Assembly: GCF_000002425.4 (NCBI RefSeq)
Contig: NC_037254.1
Coordinates: 765,476-829,475, forward strand
Direction of reading: 5' to 3'
Source: Physcomitrium patens
Taxonomy: Eukaryota; Streptophyta; Bryopsida; Funariales; Funariaceae
DNA: 64,000 nucleotides
A program made the translations under genes and the position numbers. This document shows positions 43,691 through 55,997 of this stretch, piece after piece. The first letter of the stretch is position 1. The number at the start of each line of letters is the position of its first letter. Under the pieces are notes generated by a model that saw only the letters and a list, made by a program, of their open reading frames with translations, searched no databases and was not told the origin of the DNA.

Positions 43691-45576
43691 TGTCATGTTG
43701 TAACATGATTATATAGTGAAAATATAAATAAAAAATATTTATTAATATTTAATCATCTTGGATGTTAGAAACAATGGCCAAATCCAGTGCCAATATTCAG
43801 GGGCCAGTTAATGTCACCCCATTGCAAGCTGTACCACCGAACGTGACAATAGCGTATGCTCAACCGGCGTCATCGAACCAAGTACCCTCCGTACCAACGG
43901 ATAACCAGGATCATTTTCTAACTCTACATGGAACAAGCTTAGTAGGTATATATTGGTGGAGACACCCAATATGCCTGATGGAGGTACAAGAAGACCACTT
44001 CGTTGTTTCCGTTGTAGACAAATTAGTCATTATACTAGTGAATGTCTCAATCCCAGAGCTAGTGACAATTACGTGTCACTGTGTGAGAATAACAATCAGT
44101 CGAGGCATATTTATCAGTAATGTAATGCTCCGTTCAATTTCAATAATCGGGATCAAGAGATCCAAAAAAAGAAAAAATTGAGGAGATAAATCGAGGTCCT
44201 CAAGATTCTTCGATAAATTGGGTGAAATGTGTTCTAGCAGTTCTTACCAGGAGTCGGCAAAAGTAGAAAGGATCAATTCAATATTTGGGTGAGTTTGATG
44301 TAAAGGGCCAATTTGATCCAATTACGGGGACATCTAATCCAGGTCATGTTATGGGCCTCTTATCTAGTATGAGACCTCACTCGGTTGAGCAACCAAATGA
44401 AGTTTCAAATACGGAGGCTTCATTTCTATTTCAAGCTATTTCATTCTTTATGCCGTTTTGGAAGAAACGTCCTTTCCGTGGAAAGATCCTCTTAGAGGCA
44501 TGAATTCCATGGAAGCGCGGTTTGCTGTTCCAATTCCGAGTCCACGGTGGAAGAATAGAGGACCTTACGGAGTTAAAAGAAAAGAAAGAAAAAAGAAGAG
44601 GGCATTCGGAGATCAAGATTTTTGAAGTCGGAGAGCTAGCTTCAAGCTCCTTCAAAAGGTATAAGACTTGGATTTCATAGGATTTGGAAGGACTTTGCAA
44701 TCGTTGCTCAAAGTCAGTGTTTGTATTGGTGAATTGGATTTTTTGCAATAAAGTTAAGGCTAGTAAGCTTGATTGTTTTGTGAAATTGGAGAAACATCTA
44801 CAGTTGAAATTTTAGAAATGTCTAGATGGTTGAGTGTGCCAAGTACATGCAAAAATTTGTATTAATCTAACGGTATGGATAGAAGATATTTGATCATTAG
44901 TGTAAAGAGGTATCAAAAGTTGGAATATTGGGATTGTTTAGGATTTTTGTAATATCTGGAGACCTATCAACTAGAATAAGGTGAATTTTGACGTGATAAG
45001 TCGAAGACTTAAAGGCGGAGATGTATACAAGGTTTCAATGAGAATTAATGATTAGAGAAGGAAAAATTGCAAGTCAAGTTTTGTCATCTACTTTCTAGGC
45101 CGCTGTGAAGGGACATCACTATGGATGTATGGCATTTTCTTGCAATCTGTAAGTTGGATTGGATTTAAACTTCTTGAGCATTTAGAAGATTTGCAAAGAC
45201 ACTAGTGGTAGAAGTTTTATAACAATCGAATGGTCAGATTGAGAATTACAACTTGCCAAAGCTTGTTGTCTAGGATTATGGTTTAAAAATAAAAAAATAA
45301 AAAAATTAAAAATTAAAAATAAAGAATAATACAAATAAAAAAATAAAATAAATCTAACAAATAATAAAAGAATTTATGCTCATAATATCTTGAAGGTATT
45401 AAAAATAGTGTTTCTAAGCACTTTGTATTCGGATTAAGCTTTTACATTGAAATCCAAAATAGTTTGTATTTAGATGGTTGAAACCCACTAGACTACTTGG
45501 ATACTTGCAAAACATTGTTTTATCTTCTACAGCCAGATGTCCAGTGCATTCTCAAGCTAGATAGCACGTAATACGA
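43691..45576 (+). repeat. LTR1, longest copy (5' LTR of a composite element)
   Basis: It begins TGTCATGTTGTAAC and ends near 'cacgtaatacga', just before the next LTR start at 45577. It matches 51191-52662 except for about 400 bp deleted there. It contains gag-derived sequence (see 43762-44500). The last two bases expected (CA) are not seen, so the boundary with LTR2 is irregular. Confidence 0.75.
43762..44500 (+). pseudogene. Gag-like zinc-knuckle sequence carried inside LTR1
   Basis: In one frame a Pro/Gln/Ser-rich stretch (VPPNVTIAYAQPASSNQVPS) is followed, after a frame change, by RRPLRCFRCRQISHYTSEC, a CX2CX4HX4C knuckle, then FNFNNRDQ and VLTRSRQK. The same order is present at 51478-51780 (CFYCRKIGHYTSKC) and, in reverse, at 52663-52985. 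The position, about 70-450 bp inside the LTR, is unusual, because gag normally lies outside LTRs. Confidence 0.7.
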
Positions 45577-47201
45577 TGTCATGTTGTAAGATGACTATAT
45601 GATGACAGATGATAATATGGATCTTATTATAGAAGAGCCAAGTTAAAAGAAAAGGTAGAAAAATATGGATAAAAGATAGGAAGGTAGTAAAACTTTTAGT
45701 AGTAATGCTGCCCTTTTAGAAAAAATAACTTCTACTTACTTTGTAGGGCCAAAAATAAGGCAAAATAAGATAGATTGGAAAAAAAAATGATATAGACATC
45801 TCTAGGAGGAAGTTAAGAGTAAATTGTAGTAAAAATTACTTAAAAAAAACTAGATGTTGATACGCGAAGAGGGCCGGTTATGAATCAGGGTCAAAATTAG
45901 ATCATGAGGCACAAAACCGAGTCTTGACGACGACTTTGGGACTCTTTGGCAAATCGAAGAGTGGAGTTTGAAAGAAGTTTAGATAGGGTTTCTATGGGCG
46001 GTGATTTTGGATGATTTGGAATTGAGATGACTTTGTAAGAGCTTTGCAAAGTCAAAGTTTGTTTTGGATGACTTAGATTTTATGAAATAAAACAGGGTTT
46101 ATGTTTTGGATAATTTCAAGTGTTTTGTAATAAATCTATTAATGAAATTTTGTGAGTTTATGGTTATAGTTGTGTTTAATATGTGTTGTGAATTTGAGCT
46201 TGATCTTATGGTTGAATTGAGGGATATTGAGGTTTAAGTGGGTCAAGGTCTCAAAAAGTAGAATTTTAGATCTAGTAGGGGTTTTTAAGATTTCTTGCAA
46301 TCTATTAGTTGGATTAGAGTGAAACTTATGTGAGAAGATATTAGACTTGATTTTCTATGTATATGAGAATTTTGATATCAATCGAATGGTGCAAAGGAGA
46401 GATATTAGCTCTAGAAGATTGGCATCAAGATTGGAGAAGGAGGCCGGCCAACACTCGAGCACATTTTTGAGGTTATCATCAATTTCGTAATTCTGATCCT
46501 TTTTAATTTTTTATCGCTTGTTTTTAACTTATTTTTTTAGAAGTGTAAAAAATTTGAATTAAGATCAATGGTTTATTCATTAATTATTAAGGTTTAAATC
46601 TTTTGTAGAAATTACTAGGATTTGGTTTAAGATTTGATTAGGATTTGGATTAGGATTTGGTTTAGGATTTGGAATTTAGGATTTATTTAGGATTTAGGAT
46701 TTGGTTAGGATTTAGTTAGGATATTATTTAAGATTTAGGATTTGGATTAGGATTTGGTTAGGATTTGATTTAGGGTTTATGGTTTGGTTCAGGGTTTGGT
46801 TAGGATTTGGTTTAGGATTTGGTTGGAGTTTGGTTTAAGGTTTGTTTCAGGTTTGATTTAGAGTTTAGTATTTTATTAGGATTTAAGATTGAATTAGTTT
46901 TGGCCTAAAGTTTAAATAAAGTTCAATAGAATTTTAACTAGAATTAAATTAAGATTGAATTGAGATGTATTTGAGTGATATTTGTGATCCTTCTAATATT
47001 TCTTTAAGAATTTTTATTGTTTGTTTGAAATTTCTTTGAGATTTTTTTGAATTTGATTAAGCTTGTTTAGCATTATTATGGTCTAATTAGAGCATTGTTA
47101 ATATTCTATTAGAATTAGGATTTTGTTACTACAATTTCCATTCTTCCTTCCACAGCTAGGTGCCCGGAGCATTCTTAAACAAGACTTCACGTATTACAAC
47201 A
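45577..47201 (+). repeat. LTR2-family LTR, 5' of a gag-bearing element
   Basis: It begins TGTCATGTTGTAAG and ends ACGTATTACAACA. It is collinear with 22831-24531. It shares start and end signatures with LTR1 but has a different middle. A gag-like region starts about 80 bp downstream. Confidence 0.8.
46617..46880 (+). repeat. Second telomere-like heptamer array inside LTR2
   Basis: About 260 bp of tttagga/tttaggg/tttggtt-type words occupy the same relative place as 23885-24215. The two arrays differ in word order and length, so they have changed independently. Confidence 0.75.
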
Positions 47202-47278
47202 ATGATATAAGTGGTGAACCTGATGTAAAACGCTTGAGGTGGGAGGTATTGAAATTCGTTTATTTTTATTTTTATTTT

Positions 47279-50200
47279 ATGGAGAATGAGAATAAAATTT
47301 TTGAAGGAGCTTTGGGAGGAGCTTCAAGTGGAGCTTCTGGTGGAATTTCTTCTAAAAGACAAGGTATGTATATGGATCCGTCTATTGCTAATATGTTTCA
47401 AGCCTTATCATTATCTATGTAGCAATAATGATCACAAAGAAACTTTAGCAACCAAAGCATTGCAAGCAGTGGTCAATAAAATTGATCAATTTGATGGAAG
47501 GGATATTTTAAAGTATTTAAGATGTTATGTTTGGGAAATGGAATGAAATCGGGTTTCTGAGAAGAAGATGGTTGAATTATTTGGACTTGCTATGATATTG
47601 GAAATAAGAGAGCATATTACATTAATTATGGAGCATTATGAAAATTCATAGGAGATTTTTTTACATGTATTAAAAGACGAATATTTCTTAGAGGACATTG
47701 ATCGTGTTACTTTGAAACTATTTCTAAAATGGATTGAGCAGCCTAATAAGAATTTGCAAGCATCAGAGCTACTAAGGAAATTTGAGAGATAATATTCTCA
47801 ATTATCGAAGGTAGAAAATATGACATTAGAGCCGAATAAGGTTGAATTATTTCTTCAAGCTACTGATGGAGAATTACAAGAGAAATCGGAGTTGCTTCTT
47901 AAAGACAAAGAAGAAGATGAAGGATTAACAACAAAGTGGAAAAATATTGAAAATATGGTGGGTTTGCTTAAAAAAAGAGAAAGTAGGAAGGATAGGAGTA
48001 ATATTCCAAAAGAAGTACAAGCACCTAAAATTCCAATACATACAACACAACCAACAATGCCTATTGTTCAACCTTCAACATCTTTATCGAAGAAAGGAGA
48101 TATGGGGATTGAAGAAATTATACGTGGAATGTGAGATCTTCAAATCAAATTGAAAAGACTTGAAGAAAATACTTCTACAAAAAATTTGAAGAATGTTTCA
48201 AAACAAGGGTATGTACAAAGATGTATCTGGTATGATGACGCTTTACACACTAGGAAGGATTGCAATGAATTTAATAATATGGTACAGCAAGGAGTTATTT
48301 ATTGAAAAGATAGAAAGATTGCATTAAAAGATACAGAGGATCTCCTTCAAACCAATTTTGAAAAAGGAGGTATGACAGCATTGATTCAAGATTATTTAAT
48401 AGAACATGGAATAGCAACACGAGAGAGTGCAAGTTATGGTGCTAGAGTAGATGATGACTTTGATAGAAGTATAGAAATTAGTGAATTTTGGACTTTTGCC
48501 ATTTCTACAATGCAAAAAGGAAAAATACCTAGAGAAGCGTTATTGAGGATTGTAGCTATAGTACGAGATGCAATAGGTTGGAAAGATCTTGTTGAATTTC
48601 TTTCAGTTTATGCATATATTCCTAAGAACCAACATGAAGCTTTGATGGAAGAAAAGAAAGAAGAAAATTTTGATGATACAAGGGAAGGAAATTCTTCTAA
48701 GAGACAAACTCGAGGAGACGAGGCTTATAAGGTGGTTTCACAAGAATTGCCTATAAAGGATACTTCAGCATCATTGGAAGAAAAAACAAAGGAGACAAAA
48801 AATAAGGATAAATCAATTGCTTATAAGCTACTTTCTGATATTGAAGTGGCAACAAATTTAAAAGGGGTGTTGGATGAACATATATTAAATGCTAAGATGG
48901 AATTCACATTGAAAGAGATTTTAGGAATTACAAAGAAGGAGTTTCATGATGTTATCATTGATAGCATTAAACAAAAGAAGCAATCAATGGGCGAAGCTAG
49001 AATGAATCATGCTATTGATGCAAGATTATATAAAGATGAAAAAGAGGTTGATAATGGTTACAAGCAATCAACAAATGAAAAGAATGGATATATTCAACAA
49101 GTATATTTTAAAAATTATAGTGATAAAGAAATAAAAGCTTCAGGATATTATACTTGAAAGCATTGGACAAAGACAACTACTGAAGTGTTGGTGAAAGTAG
49201 GAGATATAGAAGAACCAATTGTTGCTTTAGTGGACCATGGTTCTGAAATAAATCTTATGTCTAAGGATCTTTATAAGAAATAAAAATGGCTAATTAATAT
49301 GGAACATAGATGGGCAATACGAGCAGCTAATAAGACACGAGGCAAATTATATGGAGCTTATCTAGATGTCAAAATTTGGATTGGAGATGTTGCTCTAGAA
49401 CAATATTTCTTTGTTCAAGATTCAACGTTTTATCCATTGATTTTAGAACAAGCTTATATTATGGCAATACAGATGGAAACAAAAATACTTGACGATGGTT
49501 CTACTTATGCAAGGGTACGTTGTCGTGTTGTAACACGAGTATATCGTAAAAATATAAAGAAATGGGACTTTTATTAATATTCAGTTACCTCAAATATTGG
49601 GAGCTACGACCAATTCCAGTGCAAATACTGAGAGGCCAGGGTCAGTCACCCCGTTACAGTCAGCCGGGGCATACTGAAATGCTCCATTCGATTTCGATAA
49701 CGGAGTCAATAGGAAGGGAAAGGACCAATTCACACAATGGGTGAGCCTAGTTCGAAGAGCCAATTGGATCCAATTTCAAGAATCCAATCCGGGTCCTCTT
49801 ATCCAATATGAGACCTGAATTGGTCGGGCAATCCAATGCAGTCTAATTACAGGAAAATCCAGGTCTTACTATGAGCCTCAGCCAATCTGACGTGAAGGAC
49901 CAATTTGATCCAATTACGAGAACATCCGGGTCTTACTACTGGACTCTTAGCCAATATGAGACCTGAATTGGTCGGGCGACTCAATGTGGTCCCGATTACG
50001 GGGTTTCGATTTTGTTTCAGGTTGTCTTATTCTCTGTGCCATTTTAGGGAACGTTATTTTCGATAAAAGAATCTCTTAAAGGTAAAAACGGAGGAAAAAG
50101 CTCTGACGGCGAGAGCCAATTTCGGATCCAAGACGGAGGATTGAAGAAATTCAGAATTAAGGTTAAGAAATGAGAGGAGGGAAGAAGTTTTTTTTTGGAG

Positions 50201-51187
50201 AGGTTTTTGAAGGATTAGAGAGCTAGCTTCATGCTTCGGGCAGGGAAAAAAGACAGAGAATTGGGTTTTTTTTTCTTCATAGGGTTTTGGGAAGATTGAA
50301 GCAATCGTTGTTGAAGTCAGTGTTGTAATGGTGAATCGAGATTTTTAATGAAGTGGATTTGATTACTCTTGACTGTTTTGTGAAATCGAGTTACGTCTGT
50401 GATGAAGAATTAAAAGGGTGTCTATAGGATTGAGTATGCAGAGTGAATGAAATTTATTGGGTTAATCTAACGAGACAGTCAGTGGATACAAGTTCGTGAG
50501 TATAAAGTGGTATCGAAGATTAGCAGTTTGGGTTGTTCGGGATTCTCTGTAACGTCTAGAGACCTACCGGCTGGGACAAAAAGGACTTCGGCGAGCAGTT
50601 GAAGGGCATCCGTATAGATTTACGGTGTATTCTTGTAGTTGTTTATATTCCAACAGTCAAAAACTGATAGACTGTTTGAATATTAGTGAATCTCCATACT
50701 ACCTTCTACAGCCAGACGCCCGATGCGTTCTTGAACAGGAAAGCAAGTAATATGACAACATAATGAAGATGGAAAGAAAGCTGTGTAATTTCTAACAATA
50801 CCTCTTAATTATGAACGGAATCAAGATAGGTTGAGGGAGAAACCATTGCCAAGGGTTGTTGAAGAATTTAAGGATTTTGGAGAAGTACCACTATAAAGCG
50901 GGATTATGTAGGTACAAAAGAGGAGGTATTCTCGCTAGATGTAGGTGCCTTTGATGCGAGTTTTATTGGTATTTTTGAGAATGGAAATATTATGTATAAG
51001 AAAGTTGATGATTTTAAAAGAAAAAAAAAGAAAAATATTATATAGTATTGAAAGAAAATTACGCAAATTAGAGACATTAGAAAAGTGATGAAGAGGATTT
51101 GGACGAAGACTTGAAGAACATATTATAAATCAAACAAAAACTAGATTATTTGGTACATACCAAATGATGCACAAGTTCAGAGGGAGT
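47279..51187 (+). pseudogene. Gag and protease of a second gypsy lineage, split by a solo LTR
   Basis: Gag starts near 47279 (MENENKIFEG...MYMDPSIANMFQALSLSM) and continues with shifts through KIDQFDGRDILKYLRCY and KVELFLQATDGELQEK. A knuckle-like CIWYDDALHTRKDC follows near 48220, then the 261-codon open stretch 48372-49157. The protease-like part at 49157-49520 has VALVDHGSEINLMS, with DHG in place of DSG, and FYPLILEQAYI. A solo LTR interrupts it at 49521. Reading resumes at 50762 with NEDGKKAV and RDRLRE-like words. No RT is present before the next LTR at 51191. Confidence 0.75.
49521..50757 (+). mobile_element. Solo LTR related to LTR1, inserted in the protease region
   Basis: It begins TGTCGTGTTGTAACACG and ends AATATGACA. 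The flanks acgt (49517-49520) and acat (50758-50761) look like a target duplication with one G/A change, and the coding frame rejoins cleanly across it. It lacks the gag-derived block present in 43691-45576. Confidence 0.85.
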
Positions 51188-51190
51188 AGA

Positions 51191-52662
51191 TGTCGTGTTG
51201 TAATACGATTATATGGTGAAAATATAAATGAGAAAGATTTATTAATATTTAGTCAACTTGGATGTTATAAACACTGGCCAATTCCAGTGCCAATATTCAG
51301 GGGCCAGTTAATGTCATCCCATTGCAAGCTGTACCACCGAATGTCACAATAGCATATGCTCCATTGACGTCATCGAATCAAGTACCCTTCGTACCAATGG
51401 ATGATTAGGATCATTTTCTAATCCTACATAGAATAAGCCTAATAGGTATATACTGGTGGAGATACCCAATATGCCTGATGGAGGTACAAGAAGACCACTT
51501 CGTTGTTTCTATTGCAGAAAAATTGGTCATTATACTAGTAAATGTCCCAATCCCAAAGCCAGTAACAATTACATGCCATTGTATAGGAATAGCAAGTAGT
51601 GGAGGCATACTTATCAGCAATGTAATGCTCCGTTCAATTTCAATAATCGGGATCAGTAGATCCAAAGCCAAGGAAAAATTGAGGAAATAAATCGAGGTCT
51701 TCAAGATTCTCCAGTAAATCGGGTGGAATGTGTCCAAGCCGTTCTTACCAAGAGTTGGCAAAAGGAGAAAGGATCAATTCAACATTCAGATGAGCTTAAC
51801 GTAAAGGGCCAATTTGACTCAATTACGAGGACATCCAATCCAGGTCATGTTACGGGCCTCTTACCTAGTATGAAACCTGACTCGGTTGAGCAACCAAATG
51901 AGGTTCCGAATATAGAGGCTAGATGGTTGAGTATGCCAAATGCATACAAAATTTTGTATTAATCTTACGGTACGGATAGAGGATATTTGATCATTAGTAT
52001 AAAGAGGTATCAGAAGTTGGCATATTGAGGTTGTTTAGGATTTCTGCAATATCAGGAGATCTACTAGCTGATATAAGGTGATTTTTAGCATGGTAAGTCG
52101 AGGACTTAAAGGCAAAGCTGCACACAAAGTTTGAATGAGAATTATCAATTGGAGAAGGAAAAATTAGAATTCAAAGTTCGTCATCAACTTTCTAGGCGGC
52201 GATCAAAGAACATCACTGTAGATTTATGGTATTTTCTTACAATCTGTAAGTTGGATTGGATTTAAACTTTTTGAGCATTTTGAAGACTTACAAAGACACT
52301 AGTGGTAGAAGTTTTACAACAATCAGATGGTCAAATTGAGAATTACAGCTTGCCAAAGCTCTCTGTCTATGGTTAGTGTTTAAAAATTAAAAAATTAAAA
52401 ATTAAAAAAAAATAAAATAATACTAATAAAAAAAAAACTAAAAAATAACAAAAAAAATTGTGCTTATAATATCTTGAAGGTATTAAAAATAGTGTTTCTA
52501 AGCACTTTGTATTCGGATTAAGCTTTTACATTGAAATCCAAAATAGTTTGTATTTAGATAGTTGAAACCCACTAGACTATTGGGATACTTGCAAAACATT
52601 GTTTTATCTTCCACAACCAGATGCCCGATGCCTTCTCAAGCTAAATAGCACGTAATACAACA
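51191..52662 (+). repeat. LTR1 copy with internal deletion (3' LTR of the composite element)
   Basis: It begins TGTCGTGTTGTAATACG and ends CGTAATACAACA. Compared with 43691-45576 it lacks about 400 bp; the junction is at about 51920, where 'gaggct' meets 'ctagatgg'. It keeps the knuckle sequence in the 5' third. Confidence 0.85.
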
Positions 52663-53049
52663 GTGTAATTGTCACTAGCTCTGGGATTAGGACATTCACT
52701 TACGTAATGACTAATCTCTCTACAATAGAAACAACAAAGTGGTCTTCTTGCACCCCCATCAGGCATATTGGGTGTCTCCACTGATATATACCTACTAGGC
52801 TTGTTCTATGTAGGGTTAGAAAATGATCCTGGTTGTCTCGTTGGTACAGAGGGTATTTGATTCGATGACGTTGGTGGAGCATATTGCTGATGTCACGTGG
52901 GATGGTATAGCTTGCAATGGGGTGACATTAACAGGCCTTTGAATATTGGCACTAGAATTGGCCATTGTTTCTAACATCCAAGATAATTAAATATTAATAA
53001 AATCTTTTTTATTTATATTTTTACCATATAGCCATGTTACAAGACGACA
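52663..53049 (-). repeat. Inverted LTR1 copy, 5' part
   Basis: The complement begins TGTCGTCTTGTAACATGG at 53049 and runs through the gag-derived block to 'gtgacaattacac' at 52663. It supplies exactly the part missing from 42236-43690, so both belong to one older inverted LTR split by the 9-kb element between them. Confidence 0.85.
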
Positions 53050-53089
53050 CCATGGTACTTAACAAATTCAAATCATTACTTGATGTACT

Positions 53090-53420
53090 TTTGTACCAAT
53101 ATTAGTCTTTTTTTCTTCACTTAAAAGTGAAGCTCTACATCATACAATAGTCTTCTAATTATATCAACACTTTCTTAACCATATCAAAACTTATAGGAAC
53201 ATCACATTTTCTTTTTCTATAGGTATAAGAGCATATGATCTACCACCATGATTTATTAGAATATTCAATAATTTCTCCTTCTTGATTCTAAAAACATAAC
53301 TTTATGAAACATGTAACTTTTTTGCTACATCTCTCATAGATCTACTAGCCTGCAACTTCACAAGAATATCATTGATAAGATTTACATGTCCACTTTTACA
53401 AAATGCATGCAAGTGCACTA
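53090..53420 (-). pseudogene. Tc1/mariner-type transposase helix-turn-helix remnant
   Basis: The minus-strand frame reads NDILVKLQASRSMRDVAKKLHV, stop, SYVFRIKKEKLLNIL, then NHGGRSYALIPIEKEN. The order helix-turn-helix, then GGR and a Pro-containing segment, is that of Tc1/mariner N-terminal domains (typically ...VARxxGVSxSTVxRI...GGRPxKLTPxxE). Stops follow, and the catalytic domain is not seen. I judged this by pattern only. Confidence 0.55.
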
Positions 53421-54669
53421 TTATGACTCAAACAAATTACACTTTAAGCTTAAAAAACTTGCACGTTACAAGTACAAACAAGTGTAGTATAAGAGTCTAT
53501 AAGATCTTTATTTTTCATTACTAAAAACTTTTTACATTATACTGTAAATATTATGTTGTAAACTCCATACAAAACTAAGCTAAGTCACATGTATAATGTG
53601 GAAGTTATCTATTTTTATTTTACATATTTTTCAATAAGATTGTAATGCCACATATTGAACTTTAAATTAATAAGTAACTCTATTAAAATTTTTGAGTTCT
53701 ATTTATTGAGGTGTATATGGCGGATATTCATAGTTAGATTTTTATAAATTTGATTTCGTTTTGCTAGTCATTTTAGCCAAACGATGCAATAGATGGCACA
53801 AAATATGCAAGTCAATAGGCATAGCACAACAGAGGTAAGATACAATACAAGTTATATTATTATATACAAAGACAATACAAATCAATAAGGAACAAATGGC
53901 CATGATAGCTAGTTTAAGGTCATGGTCTTGCGCAGCCACGATAGTATTGACAATCCGCAATACAAGCTTCTTGCCAATAGGTTGCAAGGATGGCTTAGTA
54001 CTTTGGCCTTTGCATACGTAGCATAAAATGGAATAATAGGTGGCCTCTTGTTTACTTATCTCTTTTTTCTTCAATTAAACATGATTAAGTTAATTGATGT
54101 AATTCATAAGCGTATGAAAGTCAAGACAAATGGATGAAAAATGGCAATAAACATCATCTATAATGCATCAAGATTTTTTCTTATGGATGTCATTCACTCA
54201 CAAAATTATGCTAGAGCTGTTTTACCTCATAGTCGTTGAAGTATGCGAAGTCTAATCTAATCCATAGTGCATTCCTACTTGTTGGTAGTACAACAATTAT
54301 AGAAGTCAAGGCACATTACTCGTGCAGACCATTGATCTTCTTTTAAGCCCCATTTCATCAGCCACCGTAGCTTGGTTGGCTTCATTCAATTTGCTAAATA
54401 TTAAGTAATGTTAGGAATTGCACCTTATAAGTATGGCTTGTTATATTGTAGCTAAGATGAAGGCATTGAAGTTTAAATATCCATGGTAGAACTTGAGTAA
54501 TCACATAAGTTTTTTTCTATGGTTTCTAGATGTCATCTATCTAAAGAAATCAAAAATCAAAATCAAAATCAAAAAAATGAATCTTCACCATGTTTACAAA
54601 AAATTTGAAAACCTAAAATAAATTTTATTCAAAAAATATATATACCATATGGATTCATAGCCATGAATT

Positions 54670-54729
<60 letters not shown>

Positions 54730-55400
54730 GATAATAAAATAATAAAATTGATAATAAAATATATAGAATCAATTTAAGTACAAACATATTTATATAACTT
54801 AAATATATAAGGATCTTGATTAGTATCTAAATAAAGGATATGATTCCAAATTTTATATATTGAAAGTATGTTTTTTCCTCCATGCAGAGGCTATCTTATT
54901 CTTGAGTATGTATTATGTAGAGAATTAAGTGAGAAAGTAGGCATTTACGGTTTTGGAGTTTTGTACTTAGAAATAATAAGTATAAGCAACAACATTGATC
55001 AAGAAAAACTTGCAAATTAAGTATATTTGCGATGTTGGGTAATTATTATTTTTCCATTCAATGAACATTGAATATTGATTTTTTTTTCTATAATATTTAA
55101 TTTGCATGTATTATGACTTATGATGATAAATTAAATACACTTGTTTTTCATAAACTATATATCAATAATGGATTTTTATACATATAATTTATATGAATGT
55201 ATTTTAAGTTACATAGATTACTAATTAAGTTATTAACCATCAATTTATCTCCTATATGTTTATTTCTTCTTTTTTTATTTTTTTATTTTTAATTTTATTT
55301 TATGTTATTCTACATGGAAAAAGAAATCTATAGAGATTGTGCTCAGTAAAGGAATTTTATCATGATCCTTGCCTTTCTAATGATTCCAATTTGATTATGA
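53421..55400. other. AT-rich spacer
   Basis: No recognisable coding sequence is present. A 110-codon minus-strand stretch (53742-54074) has no family features I know. The only structured sequence is the (TA)n tract near 54677. Confidence 0.55.
54677..54725. repeat. (TA)n microsatellite
   Basis: About 24 uninterrupted TA units. Confidence 0.95.
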
Positions 55401-55415
55401 AGAGCAATTTAAAAG

Positions 55416-55652
55416 TTGAATGGTTATATAGTGCAAGCTTGGAAGTTGTATGAAGAAGGGAGGCTCAAGGTTTTGCTTGATTTGTTATTGCATTTGCATG
55501 TCAATAAAGGAAAGAATGTGCTTTGTGTGATCAATAGAGTTCTTTGTTGTTTCCAACTAATTCCAAAGAGGCATCCCTCTATGAGCTATATATTGTCAAG
55601 TTATATTATTTCTATGAAAAAATACACTTTAATACCTACCATTACTATTTAG
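55416..55652 (+). pseudogene. C-terminal fragment of a receptor-like kinase domain
   Basis: The open stretch reads IVQAWKLYEEGRLKVLLDLLL, then CVINRVLCCFQLIPKRHPSMSYILS. This is the pattern of subdomains X-XI of plant receptor-like kinases (WKLYEEGRxxELxD ... ALLCxQxxPKxRPSMSxV). The invariant Arg of subdomain XI is retained in KRHPSM. There is no ATP-binding or catalytic loop upstream in a usable frame, so it is an isolated exon or pseudogene fragment. Confidence 0.65.
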
Positions 55653-55997
55653 ATTTTTGAAAATTAATCTCTTGATATTTCTTATGTAACAAATTGAATA
55701 AGATAATTGTGTAATTTCATTTGTCTCCGCATACATTGCTCAAGGTTCTTCTTCTTTAAGTCCATTTCGATGTAGTTCGTATGGCAATGTAAACTATTGT
55801 AATAAAACCATGCATTCCAACATTAATTAGTATTTTGGATTAAAAATAAATTTTATCATGTTTTTGAAAGACAACGTTCATTCAGATTTGACATATTGTA
55901 TAATATTTTATACATGTTGGAAGTCATTTGCTGACAAAAGTATCAGTGGTTTAAACATTTCATAGCCAAATCCATTTCAGTAGGTGCAATTAGGTGC

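Noticed and set aside
43691-52662. A clean 5-bp target duplication for the composite element
   Set aside because: The flanks cacat and gtgta do not match. The nesting claim rests on the split inverted LTR, not on a duplication.
53742-54074. 110-codon minus-strand ORF with a hydrophobic stretch
   Set aside because: Cys- and Ile-rich low-complexity frame in AT-rich DNA, with no family resemblance. A membrane protein is possible but unsupported.
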